The notes below the pieces were generated by a model that was not told the origin of the DNA, did no database searches, and worked only from the letters and a program-made list of their open reading frames with translations. A DNA stretch of 64,000 bases from the NCBI GenBank assembly GCA_016870275.1, contig VGBZ01000003.1:79743-143742 (forward strand), written 5' to 3'. The DNA is from Actinomycetota bacterium (GTDB lineage Bacteria; Actinomycetota; Acidimicrobiia; Acidimicrobiales; Microtrichaceae). The translations under genes and the position numbers were made by a program. Of this stretch, positions 1 to 8,031 are shown piece after piece. Within the stretch, counting starts at the first letter, position 1. Each line of letters opens with the position of its first letter.

Positions 1-39
1 GAAGACCGCCACCGCCGCCAGGATGATCCAGACGATCAT
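1..39 (-). CDS. N-terminus of a membrane or exported protein (partial, runs off left edge)
   Basis: Thirteen codons starting with ATG at 39 read MIVWIILAAVAVF, a hydrophobic run like the first half of an N-terminal membrane anchor or signal peptide. A GAGGTC stretch lies about ten bases upstream. The start follows the acyl-CoA dehydrogenase stop by 13 bases on the same strand, so co-transcription is likely. Function cannot be judged from this fragment. Confidence 0.45.
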   Translation of the reverse strand, partial: MIVWIILAAVAVF

Positions 40-52
40 CCGGAAGCCGACC

Positions 53-1168
53 TCAGATCCCGATGCGCTGAGCGAGCAGCTCCCGGTGGTAGGTCGGGTC
101 TCCGAAGAGCAGTTCGGAACTCTTGGCCCGCTTGAAGTAGAGGTGCGCCGGGTGCTCCCACGTGAACCCGATGCCGCCGTGGATCTGAATGTTCTCCGCA
201 GCGGAGTGGAAGTACGCCTCTGAGCAGTAGGCCTTGGCGAGCGACGCCACCGACGGAAGCTCGTCGTTCAACTCCGAGGCGCACCAGCCGGCGTAGTACG
301 CCGCCGATTTCGCCGACTCGACCTCGAGCAGCATGTCGGCACACTTGTGCTTGATGGCCTGGAACGAACCGATCGGTCGACCGAATTGCACCCGATCCTT
401 GGCGTACTGGACCGACGAGTCGAGCACTTCCTGCGCTCCGCCGACCTGCTCGGCGGCGAGCGCCACCGCCGCCAGGTCGAGAACCCGTTCGATGGCGGCC
501 CACCCCTCGCCGTCAACTCCAATCAGGCGGCCTTCGACGTCGGCGTACTCCAGGCGGGCCTGCTTTCGGGTCTGATCCATTGTCGACAGCGCCGTGCGGG
601 TGAGGCCGTCGGCGTCTCCGGAGACAGCGAACAGGCTCACGCCTGCATCGGTGCGGGCTGCGGTGATGATCAGGCCTGCCGTGTGACCATCGAGGACGTA
701 GAGCTTGGTCCCGGAGAGCTTCCAGACGTCGCCGTCCCGGGAGGCGGTCATGGTCACGGCGGACTCGTCCCACTTCCCATTGGGTTCGGTGTAGGCGAGC
801 GTGGCGATGGTCTCCCCGGACGCAATGCCCGGCAGGTAGTCCTGTTGTGCGGCGGTGTCACCGGAGTGGATCAGGGTCTGGGCACCGAGCACGACGGTGG
901 CGAAGTACGGGGCGCACAGCAGGCGGCGACCCATCTCCTCGAGCACTACGACCAACTCGACGAACCCGTAGCCCTGGCCGCCGAACTCCTCTGGGATCAC
1001 GAGCGCCTGGAGGCCCATCTGTTCGGCCATCTGGCTCCACACCGCCGGGTCGTAGCCGTCGATGGTCTCCATGAGCTCACGAACCGTCGCCTCCGAGGAC
1101 TTGTCGTTCAGGAACGCCCTGACGATCCCGCGAAGCTCCTCTTGTTCCTCACTGAATGCGAAGTTCAC
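53..1168 (-). CDS. acyl-CoA dehydrogenase family protein
   Basis: This 371-residue flavoenzyme should oxidise an acyl-CoA thioester to the 2-enoyl-CoA, passing electrons to an electron-transfer flavoprotein in the cytoplasm. It has the N-terminal helical domain (SEEQEELR), a central beta domain, and the C-terminal helical domain with QFGRPIGSFQAIKH and HGGIGFTWEHPAHLY near the end, all typical of the family. Length fits single-domain members (370-400). The start is GTG at 1168, with GAGGG eight bases upstream. The motif HGGIGFTWE is the form common in actinobacterial enzymes for steroid or branched substrates, so the substrate is uncertain. It is the first gene of a minus-strand unit leading off the window. 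Confidence 0.9.
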   Translation of the reverse strand: MNFAFSEEQEELRGIVRAFLNDKSSEATVRELMETIDGYDPAVWSQMAEQMGLQALVIPEEFGGQGYGFVELVVVLEEMGRRLLCAPYFATVVLGAQTLIHSGDTAAQQDYLPGIASGETIATLAYTEPNGKWDESAVTMTASRDGDVWKLSGTKLYVLDGHTAGLIITAARTDAGVSLFAVSGDADGLTRTALSTMDQTRKQARLEYADVEGRLIGVDGEGWAAIERVLDLAAVALAAEQVGGAQEVLDSSVQYAKDRVQFGRPIGSFQAIKHKCADMLLEVESAKSAAYYAGWCASELNDELPSVASLAKAYCSEAYFHSAAENIQIHGGIGFTWEHPAHLYFKRAKSSELLFGDPTYHRELLAQRIGI

Positions 1169-1289
1169 TCTGATCCCTCATTCGATCGGGGTTTGTGTCG
1201 GTTGTTGCGCCGTGATTCGGTCTGCACCTCCGGCGTCACTTGAGTTCTACCCCAGCGGACACGAACCCGCACACCCGAACGCGTACTTG

Positions 1290-1311
1290 TGTGTACACAT
1301 GCGGCTAGGGT
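1290..1311 (+). promoter_or_regulatory. Toxin-antitoxin operator and leaderless promoter
   Basis: A perfect 10-bp palindrome TGTGTACACA (1290-1299) lies just before a -10 box TAGGGT (1306-1311), which is followed by six bases and the antitoxin ATG at 1318. The palindrome contains TGTACA, the core known from YefM operators and closely like the Phd site. It would sit between the -35 and -10 regions, so antitoxin binding would block its own promoter. The position and core are seen; the binding is inferred. Confidence 0.6.
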
Positions 1312-1317
1312 TTTGTG

Positions 1318-1596
1318 ATGATCGAGATGGGAACCCGGGAACTGCGCCACGACCTCGCAACTGCAGTACGCCGCGCCGGAGCCGGGGAGCGGATCGTGGT
1401 CACCATCGCCGGGCGGCCGATCGCCCAACTCGGTCCAATCGAGCCGATCGGCACCGACGTCACGCTGGCCGATCTCGTCGATCGAGGCCTGTTGGAACCG
1501 GCCCGGCGATCCGACCGACCCGAGCCCGCCTTCTCCATGCCGCTGTGGGCGGGAACCCGAATCGATCAACTCGTGCGCGAGGTGCGCGGCCGGTGA
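1318..1596 (+). CDS. type II antitoxin, Phd/YefM family
   Basis: This 92-residue protein matches the Phd/YefM antitoxin fold. It opens with IEMGTRELRHDLATAVRRA, the N-terminal DNA-binding part, followed by the short strand RIVVTIAGRPIAQLGPIEP. The C-terminal tail (about residues 50-92) would wrap the toxin. It ends in a GTGA overlap with the PIN toxin gene, so the two are translationally coupled. The start is ATG 1318, since the -10 box TAGGGT ends six bases upstream; an in-frame GTG sits at 1315. It should neutralise the toxin and repress the operon through the TGTACA palindrome. Confidence 0.85.
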   Translation: MIEMGTRELRHDLATAVRRAGAGERIVVTIAGRPIAQLGPIEPIGTDVTLADLVDRGLLEPARRSDRPEPAFSMPLWAGTRIDQLVREVRGR

Positions 1597-1997
1597 CCGT
1601 CGCGATCGACTCGACTGGGCTGCTGGCGCGCTTCCTCGACGGGCCGGCGCAACGAGTCGCACTCGCCGCCATGGCCTCCGACCCGGACTGGTGTGCCAGC
1701 GCACTGGCGCTGGCCGAGGCGCTCATGGTCCTCGACCGGCTCGGCGACGATCCTGCGCGGACCAACGAACTGCGCCGAGCCCTTCGCGATGACTGGGAAC
1801 GAATCAACGTGGTCCCGGTCGACCAGCGCTGCCTCGACCGGGCCGCAGACCTGGGGCGCACGCAGCCGGTACGCACCGTCGACGCCGTCCACCTCGCCGC
1901 CGCCGACCGGCTCCCCCGCCCGGTCACCTACATCACGTTCGATCCGATCCAGATCCCGGTGGCCGTCGCCCTCGGCTTCGATGTGGCCAGCATCTGA
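1593..1997 (+). CDS. PIN-domain toxin, VapC-like ribonuclease
   Basis: This 134-residue PIN domain should be a magnesium-dependent ribonuclease. The expected acidic residues are present: Asp6 in AIDSTGLL, Glu in LALAEAL near residue 38, Asp in VDAVHLAAA near residue 100, and Asp in TFDP near residue 118. Length matches VapC toxins (about 130). The GTG start overlaps the antitoxin stop as GTGA. PIN toxins paired with Phd-type rather than AbrB-type antitoxins are common in actinobacteria. The RNA target is unknown; tRNA is a usual target for this family. Confidence 0.85.
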   Translation: MTVAIDSTGLLARFLDGPAQRVALAAMASDPDWCASALALAEALMVLDRLGDDPARTNELRRALRDDWERINVVPVDQRCLDRAADLGRTQPVRTVDAVHLAAADRLPRPVTYITFDPIQIPVAVALGFDVASI

Positions 1998-2026
1998 CCC
2001 AGCCACCGGCATGTCAGACTGCCACG

Positions 2027-2650
2027 GTGCCTGACGCCACCTCGACGCTTCACCACGCCGACACCGACATGGAGATCCACAAGGTCGTCGTCGGGCCCAT
2101 GGACAACAACGTCTTCGTGCTGCGCTGTCGCCACACGGGCGATGCGGTCCTCCTCGATGCCGCAAACGAGCACGAGCGGCTTCTCGAGCTCGCTCGGGGA
2201 CTCGGTGTTCGGCAGATACTCGAAACACACGGGCACTGGGATCACATCCAGGCCGTGACAGAGTTGCGCGACGCCGGCTACTCGGTCGGTGTCACCGCAG
2301 AGGACGCAGCGATGCTCCCGAGTTACGACGAGATCCTCGGTGACGATGACGAGATCGCCGTCGGACACCTCCGGCTCCGGACCATCCACACGCCGGGCCA
2401 CACGCCGGGCTCGATGTGCTTCGCCGTTCGCAACAAGCCCGTACTCTTCAGCGGAGACACGCTCTTCCCCGGAGGCCCGGGCGCAACCGGATTCGAAGGA
2501 GGTGACTTCAACGCCATCATTCAGTCGATCGACCGTCGCCTGTTTGCGACCCTCTCGCCCGACACGCTCGTCCTTCCCGGTCACGGCGACGACACGACGC
2601 TCAGCGCCGAGTTGCCGCACCTGCAGGAGTGGGTGGACCGAGGTTGGTAG
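2027..2650 (+). CDS. MBL-fold metallo-hydrolase (glyoxalase II-like)
   Basis: This 207-residue protein has the metal-binding motif HGHWDH (residues 68-73), a second histidine in HTPGHTPGS, the acidic ligand in SGDTLFPGG, and a final LVLPGHGDDT. Together these make a complete two-metal site of the glyoxalase II/persulfide dioxygenase branch. It may hydrolyse a thioester or similar substrate in the cytoplasm. The start is GTG 2027; a CAGACT -10-like box ends six bases upstream, hinting at a leaderless mRNA. An in-frame ATG at 2069 is possible. The specific substrate cannot be told. Confidence 0.85.
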   Translation: MPDATSTLHHADTDMEIHKVVVGPMDNNVFVLRCRHTGDAVLLDAANEHERLLELARGLGVRQILETHGHWDHIQAVTELRDAGYSVGVTAEDAAMLPSYDEILGDDDEIAVGHLRLRTIHTPGHTPGSMCFAVRNKPVLFSGDTLFPGGPGATGFEGGDFNAIIQSIDRRLFATLSPDTLVLPGHGDDTTLSAELPHLQEWVDRGW

Positions 2651-2822
2651 CCAGGGGGCCATCAGAAGCGGACCGTTTGCACCGGCGGTTGTCGCCGCCA
2701 GATCCGTCTGCTACGTTCGCATTTGGGTGCCTTGACGGTAGCCATGTCCCAACACGCAGGTCCCGACCGTCTCGTCGTGCTACCTGCAGCCCGGCAACCT
2801 ACGTGACAATTTGGAGTTGACC

Positions 2823-3353
2823 ATGTCCACCACCACTTCATCCCCCTGGCGTCGCAGCCTGACGCTGATCGCCACCGTCGTGGCCGCCGCCGCTGCGGTC
2901 CTCTTGTCCCTGACTGGCACCGCCGGGGCGGGACGCTCGGCCGACACCCCCCCCACGACATGTGTAAATATAGATCCTTCTCTAGATATTGGAGAGGTTG
3001 AAAAAAAACCTCCACTGACTATTTGCAATACGGTCCCGACGACCGCCTCAACCGCCTCAACTGAGCCCTTACCGATCGATCCGTGCGTGCCGACCACCAC
3101 GGCCCCGGCCACGACGACCACGACGCCGCCGACGACGGATGCGCCGCCGACGACGGGGAAGATGCCGACGATCGATGATGCGCCGCCGACGACGGTTGTT
3201 GAGCCGCTGACGACGGATGATGCGCCGGAGTCCGTCGCTCTGGGTGCGCCGGTGGCCAAGGTTCAGGTCCCTGCGGAGTGCGTCTCGCCGAACAATGCGG
3301 CGGCCACTCCCAGTCCGCCCAGTCCGCCCAGTCGCATCCGATTCACCGGCTAA
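2823..3353 (+). CDS. secreted Thr/Pro-rich protein with two Cys in an AT-rich patch
   Basis: This 176-residue protein has a classical signal peptide: a basic start, a hydrophobic stretch at about residues 15-33, and Ala-Gly-Ala at the end. After it comes a short acidic segment with two cysteines (CVNIDPSLDIGEVE and LTICNT). The rest is a Thr/Pro/Asp-rich stalk made of loosely repeated TTDAPPTT units, ending in an Asn/Pro-rich tail. It is probably exported and may be anchored or glycosylated. The start is ATG 2823 with GGAG at 2813-2816. The Cys segment is coded by unusually AT-rich DNA bounded by a C8 and an A8 run. No known domain is recognised. Confidence 0.7.
   Translation: MSTTTSSPWRRSLTLIATVVAAAAAVLLSLTGTAGAGRSADTPPTTCVNIDPSLDIGEVEKKPPLTICNTVPTTASTASTEPLPIDPCVPTTTAPATTTTTPPTTDAPPTTGKMPTIDDAPPTTVVEPLTTDDAPESVALGAPVAKVQVPAECVSPNNAAATPSPPSPPSRIRFTG
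2947..3030 (+). other. AT-rich island with C8 and A8 homopolymers inside a high-GC gene
   Basis: A C8 run (2947-2954) and an A8 run (3001-3008) bound a stretch that uses codons rare in this genome (AAT, ATA, CTA, AAA). The surrounding stalk is nearly all GC-ending codons. The reading frame stays open through it. It may be a recent insertion or an unusually constrained peptide; the homopolymers would also be slippage-prone. Confidence 0.6.
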
Positions 3354-3382
3354 CCCCGGTGACCGGCGGCGGGACCGAGTAA

Positions 3383-3655
3383 CCCTCCCCGCCACTCCCG
3401 GGCGGCGACCGACCGGACGGCGGGCCACCTCAGATCGCCCACAGACGCCGACTCGGATCGTGGCTGCTCTGGCGGGCCGGTCCGGCACGGGGCGCCGACG
3501 CCCGCTACGCCGAGGTCGACCACCGGGACCTGGATCGGATCCACACGTTCCGCCTGTTCCCACCGGACGGCAGCGGCGACGGGGCAGGGCCGAGCGGGCG
3601 GCGCCACGAGCGGTTCCGGGCGTGGAAGGAGGACCTGCGTGACCACCACGCCTGA
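3383..3655 (+). pseudogene. start-less remnant of a gene, C-terminal part
   Basis: From 3383 to the TGA at 3653-3655 one frame stays open for 90 codons. It reads like real protein toward its end: SWLLWRAGPARGADARYAEV, then DHRDLDRIHTFRLFP, then RHERFRAWKEDLRDHHA. There is no ATG or GTG in the frame before it closes at the TAA of 3380-3382. This suggests the 3' end of a gene whose beginning was lost. No function is recognised. The opposite strand also has a long open frame here, but its composition looks like a shadow. Confidence 0.4.
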
Positions 3656-3674
3656 TCCACACACACGCCCGACG

Positions 3675-3707
3675 CTATTTCCACTACCGCAGTAGGGGAA
3701 ATAGGAT
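3675..3707 (+). promoter_or_regulatory. suf operator A and leaderless sufC1 promoter
   Basis: A 30-bp interrupted palindrome spans 3675-3704: outer arms CTATTTCC/GGAAATAG, inner arms CTAC/GTAG around CGCA. Its core CTACCGCAGTAGGGGAAAT (3684-3702) matches the sites before sufD and sufB in the same orientation. The -10 box TAGGAT (3702-3707) overlaps its right edge and ends six bases before the sufC1 ATG, so bound protein would block the promoter. Binding by a SUF regulator is inferred. Confidence 0.65.
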
Positions 3708-3713
3708 GATCGA

Positions 3714-4490
3714 ATGCTGGACGCATCCGATCCCGTCCCAGTCTTCGAGGTGCAGTGCCTGCGCGCGGCGCCCGCCGAGGAGCCGGAGCGGGAGATCCTC
3801 CGGGGCGTCGACCTCCGGGTCCTGCCCGGCGAGGTCCACGCCGTCATGGGTCCGAACGGATCTGGCAAGTCCACCTTGGCCAACTCGCTCATGGGCTCAC
3901 CGGAGTACGTCGTGACCGGCGGTTCGATCCGCTTCCGTGGCGAGGAGATCACTGCGTGGGGTCCCGACGAGCGGGGACGTGCAGGCATCTTCCTGGCGTT
4001 CCAGTATCCCCAAGAGGTCCCGGGTGTCCCAGTGCGACAGTTCCTCCGTCAGGCACTCTCGGAACGAAAGGGAATCGACCTGTCGGTACTTGAGATCCGG
4101 CTGGCCATCATGGAGTGGATGGAACGACTCGACATGGATCCCGCCTTCGCCGACCGCTTCCTCAACGACGGGTTCTCCGGCGGCGAGAAGAAACGCAACG
4201 AGATCCTCCAGATGGCGATCCTCGAGCCCGAGGTTGCCATCCTCGACGAAACCGACTCCGGCCTCGACATCGATGCGCTCCGAGTCGTCGCCGACGGCAT
4301 CAACGCCGTACGAGCCGACCGTAGCGACCTCGGGGTGGTCGTGATCACCCACTACCAGCGGCTCCTCGAGTACCTCGAACCCGATGTGGTCCACGTGCTT
4401 GTCGACGGCCGAATCGTCGAGGACGGCGGCTCCGAACTCGCCCAACGGCTCGAGCGTGAGGGGTTCGATTCGTGGCGGCAGGCGTCGTGA
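3714..4490 (+). CDS. sufC: Fe-S cluster assembly ATPase SufC (copy 1)
   Basis: This 258-residue ABC-type ATPase energises Fe-S cluster building in the SufBC2D scaffold complex. Walker A is GPNGSGKST (46-54), the signature is GFSGGEKKRNEI near residue 160, and Walker B is VAILDETDSGLDIDAL, followed by the H-loop VITHYQRLL. The signature and Walker B are diagnostic for SufC rather than transporter ATPases. Start ATG 3714 is six bases after the -10 box TAGGAT, so the mRNA is probably leaderless. It overlaps sufS. A second, clearly different sufC lies at 8032-8763. Confidence 0.95.
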   Translation: MLDASDPVPVFEVQCLRAAPAEEPEREILRGVDLRVLPGEVHAVMGPNGSGKSTLANSLMGSPEYVVTGGSIRFRGEEITAWGPDERGRAGIFLAFQYPQEVPGVPVRQFLRQALSERKGIDLSVLEIRLAIMEWMERLDMDPAFADRFLNDGFSGGEKKRNEILQMAILEPEVAILDETDSGLDIDALRVVADGINAVRADRSDLGVVVITHYQRLLEYLEPDVVHVLVDGRIVEDGGSELAQRLEREGFDSWRQAS

Positions 4491-5740
4491 GGCCCGTCGC
4501 CGACCTCGAACCACTCGACGCCGCCCGGATCAAGGCCGATTTCCCCATCCTCGCCCGTCCGGCCGGCGGGTCCCGGCTGGTGTTCCTCGACTCCGCCGCC
4601 TCCTCGCAGCGGCCGACCGCCGTAGGAGAGGCGATCGACCGCTACTACGCCGAGGACCACGCCAACGTGCACCGCGCCGCCTATGCGCTCGCCGAGCGGG
4701 CGACCAATGCCATGGAATCCGGACGACGGCGCGTGGCGTCCTTCGTCGGCGGGTCCAGCGCTGAGGAGATCGTGTTCACCAAGAACGCCACGGAGTCGCT
4801 CAACCTGGTGGCCCGGTCGTGGGGTGCCGCCAACCTCCGCCCCGGAGATGTCGTCGTGCTCTCGCTGATGGAACACCACGCCAACATCGTTCCGTGGCTG
4901 CAACTCGCCGAGTCACACGGCGTCGAACTTCGCTGGCTCGGCCTCACCCCCGAGGGACGACTGGATCTTTCGGGGATCGACGAGGCGCTCGACGGTGCCT
5001 CGTTGCTCAGCATCACAGGCATGTCGAACGTGCTCGGCACCGTCCCTCCCGTGGCCGAGCTCGCCGAGCGGGCACACGCCGCTGGAGCGCTCGTCTGCGT
5101 CGATGCCTGTCAATCAGCTCCGCACACGATCACACGGGTCGTCGATCTCGGTGCGGACTTCCTCGCCTTCAGCGGACACAAGCTCTGCGGGCCGACCGGC
5201 GTCGGTGTGCTCTGGGCTCGCACCGAGCTGCTCGAATCAATGCCCCCGTTCCTCGGCGGTGGCGGCATGATCCTCGACGTCCGAACCGACGGCTTCACCC
5301 CGGCGGCAGTGCCGCACAAGTTCGAGGCCGGCACCCCACCGATAGCCGAGATCGTGGGGCTCGCAGCCGCCATCGACTACCTCGAGGACATCGGGCTCGA
5401 CCGCATCGCCGCTCACGAGCACATGCTCACCGAGTACGCCCTCGAGACCCTCCCGGCCCGATTCGGTGACGATCTCACGATCTTCGGCCCCGCCAACGCC
5501 GAACATCGGGGCGGCATCGTGAGTTTTGCGTTCGCCGACATCCACCCCCACGACCTGTCTCAGGTACTCGACACCCACGGTGTGTGCGTCCGACCCGGGC
5601 ACCATTGCGCCAAACCACTCATGCGGGTGCTCGGCGTGGGTGCAACGGCTCGCGCCTCGTGGTACCTCTACAACGACACCGATGACATCGACGCCCTCGC
5701 TGACGCCCTGGCCGACGCCCGGAGCTTCTTCGCCATCTGA
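4487..5740 (+). CDS. sufS: cysteine desulfurase SufS
   Basis: This PLP enzyme of about 417 residues takes sulfur from cysteine to feed Fe-S assembly through SufU. The PLP lysine lies in AFSGHKLCGPTG near residue 232, and the active-site cysteine is in RPGHHCAKPL near residue 370, the group II (SufS) pattern. Length fits the family. GTG 4487 is chosen because it overlaps the sufC1 stop as GTGA; a GTG at 4472 is also in frame. Its partner sufU follows 86 bases later. Confidence 0.95.
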   Translation: MRPVADLEPLDAARIKADFPILARPAGGSRLVFLDSAASSQRPTAVGEAIDRYYAEDHANVHRAAYALAERATNAMESGRRRVASFVGGSSAEEIVFTKNATESLNLVARSWGAANLRPGDVVVLSLMEHHANIVPWLQLAESHGVELRWLGLTPEGRLDLSGIDEALDGASLLSITGMSNVLGTVPPVAELAERAHAAGALVCVDACQSAPHTITRVVDLGADFLAFSGHKLCGPTGVGVLWARTELLESMPPFLGGGGMILDVRTDGFTPAAVPHKFEAGTPPIAEIVGLAAAIDYLEDIGLDRIAAHEHMLTEYALETLPARFGDDLTIFGPANAEHRGGIVSFAFADIHPHDLSQVLDTHGVCVRPGHHCAKPLMRVLGVGATARASWYLYNDTDDIDALADALADARSFFAI

Positions 5741-5826
5741 ACCGGATGGATCCACCGATGGTCGGGCTTCCCCTCCGGGGCCACGATCTACCAAACTAAC
5801 CAAGTCATTTCGACTGAACGAGAACC

Positions 5827-6333
5827 ATGTCAGGCCTCGAAGACCTCTACCGCGAGATCATCCTCGACCACTATCGCAGCCCACGGAACCGAGGCGAGCT
5901 CCCCGTGCCGCCTGCGACCCGATCGGACGGGTTCAATCCCCTCTGCGGCGACGAAATCGTCGTCTACCTGCAACTCGACGACCCGTCCAAGGGGGACGAT
6001 GCGTTGATCGATGACATCCGGATCGGCGGCCAAGGGTGCTCGATCTCACAGTCCTCAGCATCCATGATGTCCGCTGCGGTCAAGGGCCACACCGTCGCCG
6101 AGGCCCGGCACCTCACCAGAGCGTTCAAGGCGATGATGTCGATCCACGAGGGCGAGCTCGGCGGCGACGGCAGCGAGAGCGAACTGAGCGGCGACGACTC
6201 AGGCGACGTCGGGACCATCGCTCTCGGCGACCTCGATGCCCTCAAGGGAGTGGTCAAGTTTCCAGTTCGCATCAAGTGCGCCACGCTCGGGTGGAACACT
6301 CTTCTCCAGGGCTTCGACGAGACCGCCGACTGA
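5827..6333 (+). CDS. sufU: Fe-S assembly sulfur acceptor SufU
   Basis: This 168-residue protein is the zinc-dependent sulfurtransferase that accepts persulfide from SufS in Gram-positive SUF systems. Three conserved cysteines are present in NPLCGDEI, GQGCSISQSSAS and RIKCATLGW, with the conserved Asp next to the first. An acidic insert (about residues 105-135, rich in Gly/Ser/Glu/Asp) separates the last two blocks. The start is ATG 5827; the upstream 86 bases show no clear terminator, so it is likely in the sufC1-sufS unit. Confidence 0.93.
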   Translation: MSGLEDLYREIILDHYRSPRNRGELPVPPATRSDGFNPLCGDEIVVYLQLDDPSKGDDALIDDIRIGGQGCSISQSSASMMSAAVKGHTVAEARHLTRAFKAMMSIHEGELGGDGSESELSGDDSGDVGTIALGDLDALKGVVKFPVRIKCATLGWNTLLQGFDETAD

Positions 6334-6460
6334 GTCCCCGGCTCGGCGAACCGCCAGGGATCTCGAGGCAGCCGCGCTGGCACATTTCAAGCCGTTGGCC
6401 GGAGCTGGGCATTGACGCTGTCACAGAGCTGTGCTTCAATCGAACACACGTTCGTTCACG

Positions 6461-6594
6461 GCGCCAGCCGCAACGACACGGCGCCAGCCGCAACGACACG
6501 GCGCCAGCCGCAACGACACGGCGCCAGCCGCAACGACACGGCGCCAGCCGCAACGACACGGCGCCAGCCGCAACGACACGGCGCCAGCCGCAAC
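6461..6594. repeat. 20-bp tandem array, about 6.7 copies
   Basis: The unit GCGCCAGCCGCAACGACACG is repeated without any change six times, then breaks off after 14 bases of a seventh copy. There are no spacers, so it is not a CRISPR. Twenty is not a multiple of three, so it does not code a simple peptide repeat; reading through shifts frame at every copy. It sits exactly where the 5' part of the HNH gene would be expected. Perfect identity suggests recent slippage expansion. Confidence 0.9.
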
Positions 6595-6653
6595 ATCTCG
6601 CAGCCTCTGCTGCCCCAACCGCCGCCGTTTGCGACGATCTCGGAAGCTGCCCT

Positions 6654-7784
6654 GTGCGAGATCCCGAAGCATCACCGCCATCCACCGCTCAACAGTCAAC
6701 CGGTGCGGCCGAGTCGAGCCACCGAACCAGCGCTGCGACTGCCGTCGGTGCGTCTGTCAGCGATTTCGCCGTGTGCGATGGGCGTATCACCTCCCACCAT
6801 GCAGCCGTACTCGTCCGACTGGCCACGCCCAGGGTGTTCCGCATCGTCGCAGCGTGCCTCGATGAACTCACTGCGCTCGCCGACGGTGTGCGCTTCGAGC
6901 AATGGGTCCGTGAGGTGCAGGCTCTCGTTGCGGCCGCCGACCCGGATGGGGGTCACCAACCCGAGAGCGCCTGCGACCGGGCCCGTCTCCGTCCAGGCCT
7001 CGGCGACACGCTCCACCTCGACGACACGTTCCATGGCGCCGCCGCCCAGCAGGTTCGGGCGGCAATCGACGAGGAGGTGGAGCGTCGCTTCCACCATCAT
7101 CGCCAGCCCAACCAGGAGGAGCAGGGCCACTCAGTGCCGTCTCGGAGCGAGCTCACGGCTGAGTCGCTCGCCGAGTTGTTGCGGCGCGACACTGCGACGC
7201 AACCGCCCGCCAGAGCACCTGTCTCCGATGTGACGTTGGTGATTCGAGCCGGTGACCCACTCGCTCCGGACGGTTCGCTCGGAGGTACGACCGTTGGAAC
7301 CTCCCTCGACGGCGTCCGACTGCAGGACGGGACCGTTCGCGAGCTGCTCTGTGACGCCGTTCTCCATCCAGTGGTGGTGGACTCACTCGGGGTGCCGCTC
7401 GACCTGGGCCGCAGTATCCGGGCGTTCTCGCCCCAGCAGCGTCGGGCAGCGATCGCTCGGGATGGTGGCTGCGTTCATCCCGGTTGCGACGCTCCGCCCT
7501 CGTGGACGCACCTCCACCATCTCGACGAGGTGCGCCTTGGCGGAGCCACCGATGTCAATCGGTCGGCGTGCCTGTGTCCGACACACCATGCGGTGTGGCA
7601 CGCACCAGGCTGGCCGACCCGGTCACGTCCAGATGGGTACCTCGACATCACCACCCCAACGGGTCAACGCCTCGTCAGCCAGCGTCACGGGCGGCCCCGC
7701 CCGGAACAAGGCGGCGGCCCCCGCCCGGTCAGTGACCGGCGAGGTCGTCCAGCCGACGGGCGAACTGCACATCGAGGTCGGTGA
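6654..7784 (+). pseudogene. HNH endonuclease, DUF222 family, N-terminally truncated
   Basis: The C-terminal HNH nuclease is intact: CVHPGCDAPPSWTHLHHLDE, then RSACLCPTHHAVWH, which supplies the zinc Cys/His and catalytic His. The middle (SDFAVCDGRITSHHAAVLVR and the helical part after it) is the second half of a DUF222 domain. The first 100 or so residues usual in these proteins are missing. The frame has no convincing start; GTG 6654 is the first reasonable one, giving 376 residues. Upstream lies the 20-bp tandem array. The 3' end overlaps the opposite-strand pterin dehydratase by 56 bases. These genes are multi-copy in actinobacteria and may be mobile; their role is unclear. Confidence 0.65.
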
Positions 7785-8022
7785 TTCCTCCAGCGTCGTG
7801 AGTCACGAGATCGACGACGACCGTGGCGTAGACGTTGGACCACTCGGGATGGTGGTCGATCTTCTCGGCATAGGTCGCCGCCGAGGCCATGAACCCGAAT
7901 GCACATCCGAAGTCGCCGAAGGTGAACACCTTGTGGAGCTTTCCGTCGATCACATTCCAGTCGTTGAGCGAGCCGAGGGCCGCTCGGAGCTGCGCCGAAT
8001 CGAGCGGCTCTGGTCGCGCCAT
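7729..8022 (-). CDS. 4a-hydroxytetrahydrobiopterin dehydratase (PCD/DCoH)
   Basis: This 97-residue protein dehydrates pterin-4a-carbinolamine to regenerate the pterin cofactor; in bacteria lacking aromatic hydroxylases it may instead serve molybdopterin or folate chemistry. The signature HHPEWSNVYATVVVDLVTHD and GGITDLDVQFARRLD is complete. A -10 box TAGGCT (8029-8034, minus strand) ends six bases before the ATG, so it has its own leaderless promoter although it follows sufC2 by only nine bases. Its place beside the suf genes may be chance. Confidence 0.92.
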   Translation of the reverse strand: MARPEPLDSAQLRAALGSLNDWNVIDGKLHKVFTFGDFGCAFGFMASAATYAEKIDHHPEWSNVYATVVVDLVTHDAGGITDLDVQFARRLDDLAGH

Positions 8023-8031
8023 TGGGCGAGC

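Noticed and set aside
3350..3988. Minus-strand open frame opposite the remnant and sufC1
   Set aside because: It covers sufC1 antisense and has Arg/Ser/Pro-rich shadow composition.
6461..6594. Possible CRISPR array
   Set aside because: The 20-bp units are directly joined without spacers and no cas genes are present.
6036..6653. Extension of the HNH reading frame back through sufU
   Set aside because: It lies inside sufU in another frame and across the tandem array; the translated part has no family content.
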